This document shows, piece after piece, positions 14,734 through 15,704 of a stretch of DNA of 15,704 nucleotides. Positions within the stretch are counted from its first letter, which is position 1. Each line of letters begins with the position of its first letter. The DNA is from Deltaproteobacteria bacterium. Lineage in GTDB: Bacteria > Desulfobacterota > Syntrophia > Syntrophales > Smithellaceae. The DNA lies in assembly GCA_009668925.1 (NCBI GenBank), contig SBEK01000092.1, positions 1 through 15,704 on the forward strand, in the 5' to 3' direction. Under the pieces are notes generated by a model. It had not been told where the DNA came from, ran no database searches, and worked only from the letters and a program-made list of their open reading frames with translations. A program made the position numbers and the translations under genes.

Positions 14734-15624
14734 ATGAATGGTGAATACAAAGCTATGGGCTGTAAACCGAATCCCGAAGATATCGCCGGCGGGCAGGCAA
14801 TTCTCGAGGGCGTCATGATGAGGCATGGGACGAAAATCGCCGCAGCGGTGAGAAGACCGGACAAGGAGATCGTTTATCAGGAGCGCGATTATGTCCCGTT
14901 GACCAAACGATACAAGCCGCTCGGCTGGATGTTCGTCCGCGGAACGGTCAGTTTGTTCGAAATGATGGTCATCGGCATTCAGTGCCTGATGTTCTCCGCG
15001 GAAGTCGCCCTCTCGGAAGAAGAAAAAAAACCGCAGGGATGGGAAATATATGTTTCGTTTGCCGTCAGCTTTGCCGTTGCAATCTTTTTCTTTGTGGTCG
15101 TACCGGCCTTCTTCTTTACCAAGATCAAGATGTATATCGACAGTCTGATTCTGCTCAATATTCTGGAAGGATGTGTTCGCCTCGGCATCTTTCTCTGTTT
15201 TCTCGGCGCCACCCTTCTCATGGCGGATATGCGGCGCGTCTATATGTATCACGGAGCCGAGCATAAGACCGTTTTTGCCTGGGAAGACGGCCAGGATCTG
15301 ACCGTCGAAAACGTCAGAAAATATTCTACCCGGCACCCCCGCTGCGGCACCAGCTTTATTCTGTTCGTCATGATTGTCTCCATTCTCGTCTTTTCACTTT
15401 TGGGCCGGCCCGACTTTCTGCATCGCGTTGTCTATAAAATTCTGCTGATGCCGGTCATCGCAGGGATTTCCTACGAAGCCATCCGCTTTACGGGAAAACA
15501 CAGCGGGTTCAAACTGGTTCAGGTCCTGAGCTGGCCGGGGCTCGCACTGCAAAGGATTACTACGCGGGAGCCCGACGACGATCAGATTGAAGTCGCAATT
15601 GCCGCGATGAAGAAGGTTGTTTAA
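14734..15624 (+). CDS. DUF1385 family membrane protein (YqhQ-like)
   Basis: 296 residues, full length for DUF1385, a conserved bacterial membrane family (YqhQ in Bacillus) without an established biochemical role. The start region shows the family motif IAGGQAILEGVMMRHG (17-32). Hydrophobic segments lie at about 104-128, 137-166, 206-224 and 234-251. Two conserved polar motifs, YHGAEHK (172-178) and HPRCGTSF (201-208), resemble metal-binding sites, though no activity is shown. The ATG at 14734 has no good ribosome binding site and the predicted transcript starts only about 11 bases upstream. An ATG at 14755 would also keep the whole domain. In related genomes I recall this gene near prfA, but the window ends before that could be checked. 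Confidence 0.88.
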   Translation: MNGEYKAMGCKPNPEDIAGGQAILEGVMMRHGTKIAAAVRRPDKEIVYQERDYVPLTKRYKPLGWMFVRGTVSLFEMMVIGIQCLMFSAEVALSEEEKKPQGWEIYVSFAVSFAVAIFFFVVVPAFFFTKIKMYIDSLILLNILEGCVRLGIFLCFLGATLLMADMRRVYMYHGAEHKTVFAWEDGQDLTVENVRKYSTRHPRCGTSFILFVMIVSILVFSLLGRPDFLHRVVYKILLMPVIAGISYEAIRFTGKHSGFKLVQVLSWPGLALQRITTREPDDDQIEVAIAAMKKVV

Positions 15625-15646
15625 TCGCGCTTAGGCGGGACGAGCG

Positions 15647-15704
15647 TTAATTCCCCGCAACTTCCTGCGATACGATGACATTCTTTTCATACCTGGGCAA
15701 GATT
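15647..15704 (-). CDS. Possible C-terminal end of a minus-strand gene (partial)
   Basis: The minus strand is open from the right edge to a TAA at 15647-15649 and would encode the ending LPRYEKNVIVSQEVAGN, which reads like real protein. Only about 18 codons are visible and no family can be named. It would converge with the DUF1385 gene, 22 bases away. A plus-strand ATG at 15672 exists but lacks a ribosome binding site. Confidence 0.35.
   Translation of the reverse strand, partial: ILPRYEKNVIVSQEVAGN

Overview
The window looks like chromosomal DNA of a motile Gram-negative bacterium, most likely a deltaproteobacterium-type anaerobe (Desulfobacterota, Syntrophales-like). This rests on gene content: a chemotaxis cluster carrying CheX, CheD and an HDOD protein, an NtrC-type regulator, a secreted DUF2914 protein, a DUF1385 membrane protein and a short conserved 'SPKD-EFL' protein. 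The taxonomic placement is inference. No rRNA, tRNA, CRISPR array, insertion sequence or phage gene was seen.

Region 1 (1-3596, minus strand): a tightly packed chemotaxis operon read cheR - cheD - HDOD - cheY - cheX - cheB, with cheB running off the left edge. It holds the adaptation enzymes (methyltransferase, deamidase, methylesterase), a single-domain CheY and a CheX-type CheY-P phosphatase. Receptors, cheA and cheW are not in the window. A sigma-28-like promoter lies about 220 bp upstream of cheR.

Region 2 (3597-5433): a 439-bp divergent spacer, then a plus-strand sigma-54-dependent response regulator (REC, AAA+, Fis-type HTH) with no kinase beside it. It may connect to the motility genes across the spacer.

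Region 3 (5484-11171, minus strand): a probable operon of a GerMN-domain membrane protein, an EF-G-type translation factor, a kynurenine-formamidase-like hydrolase, a monoglyceride-lipase-like alpha/beta hydrolase and a six-TM class III adenylate cyclase. It has a good sigma-70 promoter at 11203-11231.

Region 4 (11172-12388): mostly non-coding, about 1.2 kb with one 60-residue small protein. It contains a 32-bp dyad, a candidate long-range RNA fold and two interleaved inverted repeats. This is the least explained part of the window.

Region 5 (12389-14600): a secreted DUF2914 protein (plus), then a strong hairpin, then a convergent minus-strand set read coiled-coil protein - HD-domain nucleotidase-like protein - lipoprotein - MscL. 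The set has a promoter with a perfect TATAAT.

Region 6 (14601-15704): a divergent promoter spacer with a 16-bp dyad, a DUF1385 membrane protein (plus), and at the right edge the last 18 codons or so of a possible minus-strand gene.

I found no convincing wholly new system. The most worthwhile leads are the structured non-coding block around 11430-11690, the two dyads that look like operators, and the sigma-28-like promoter ahead of cheR.
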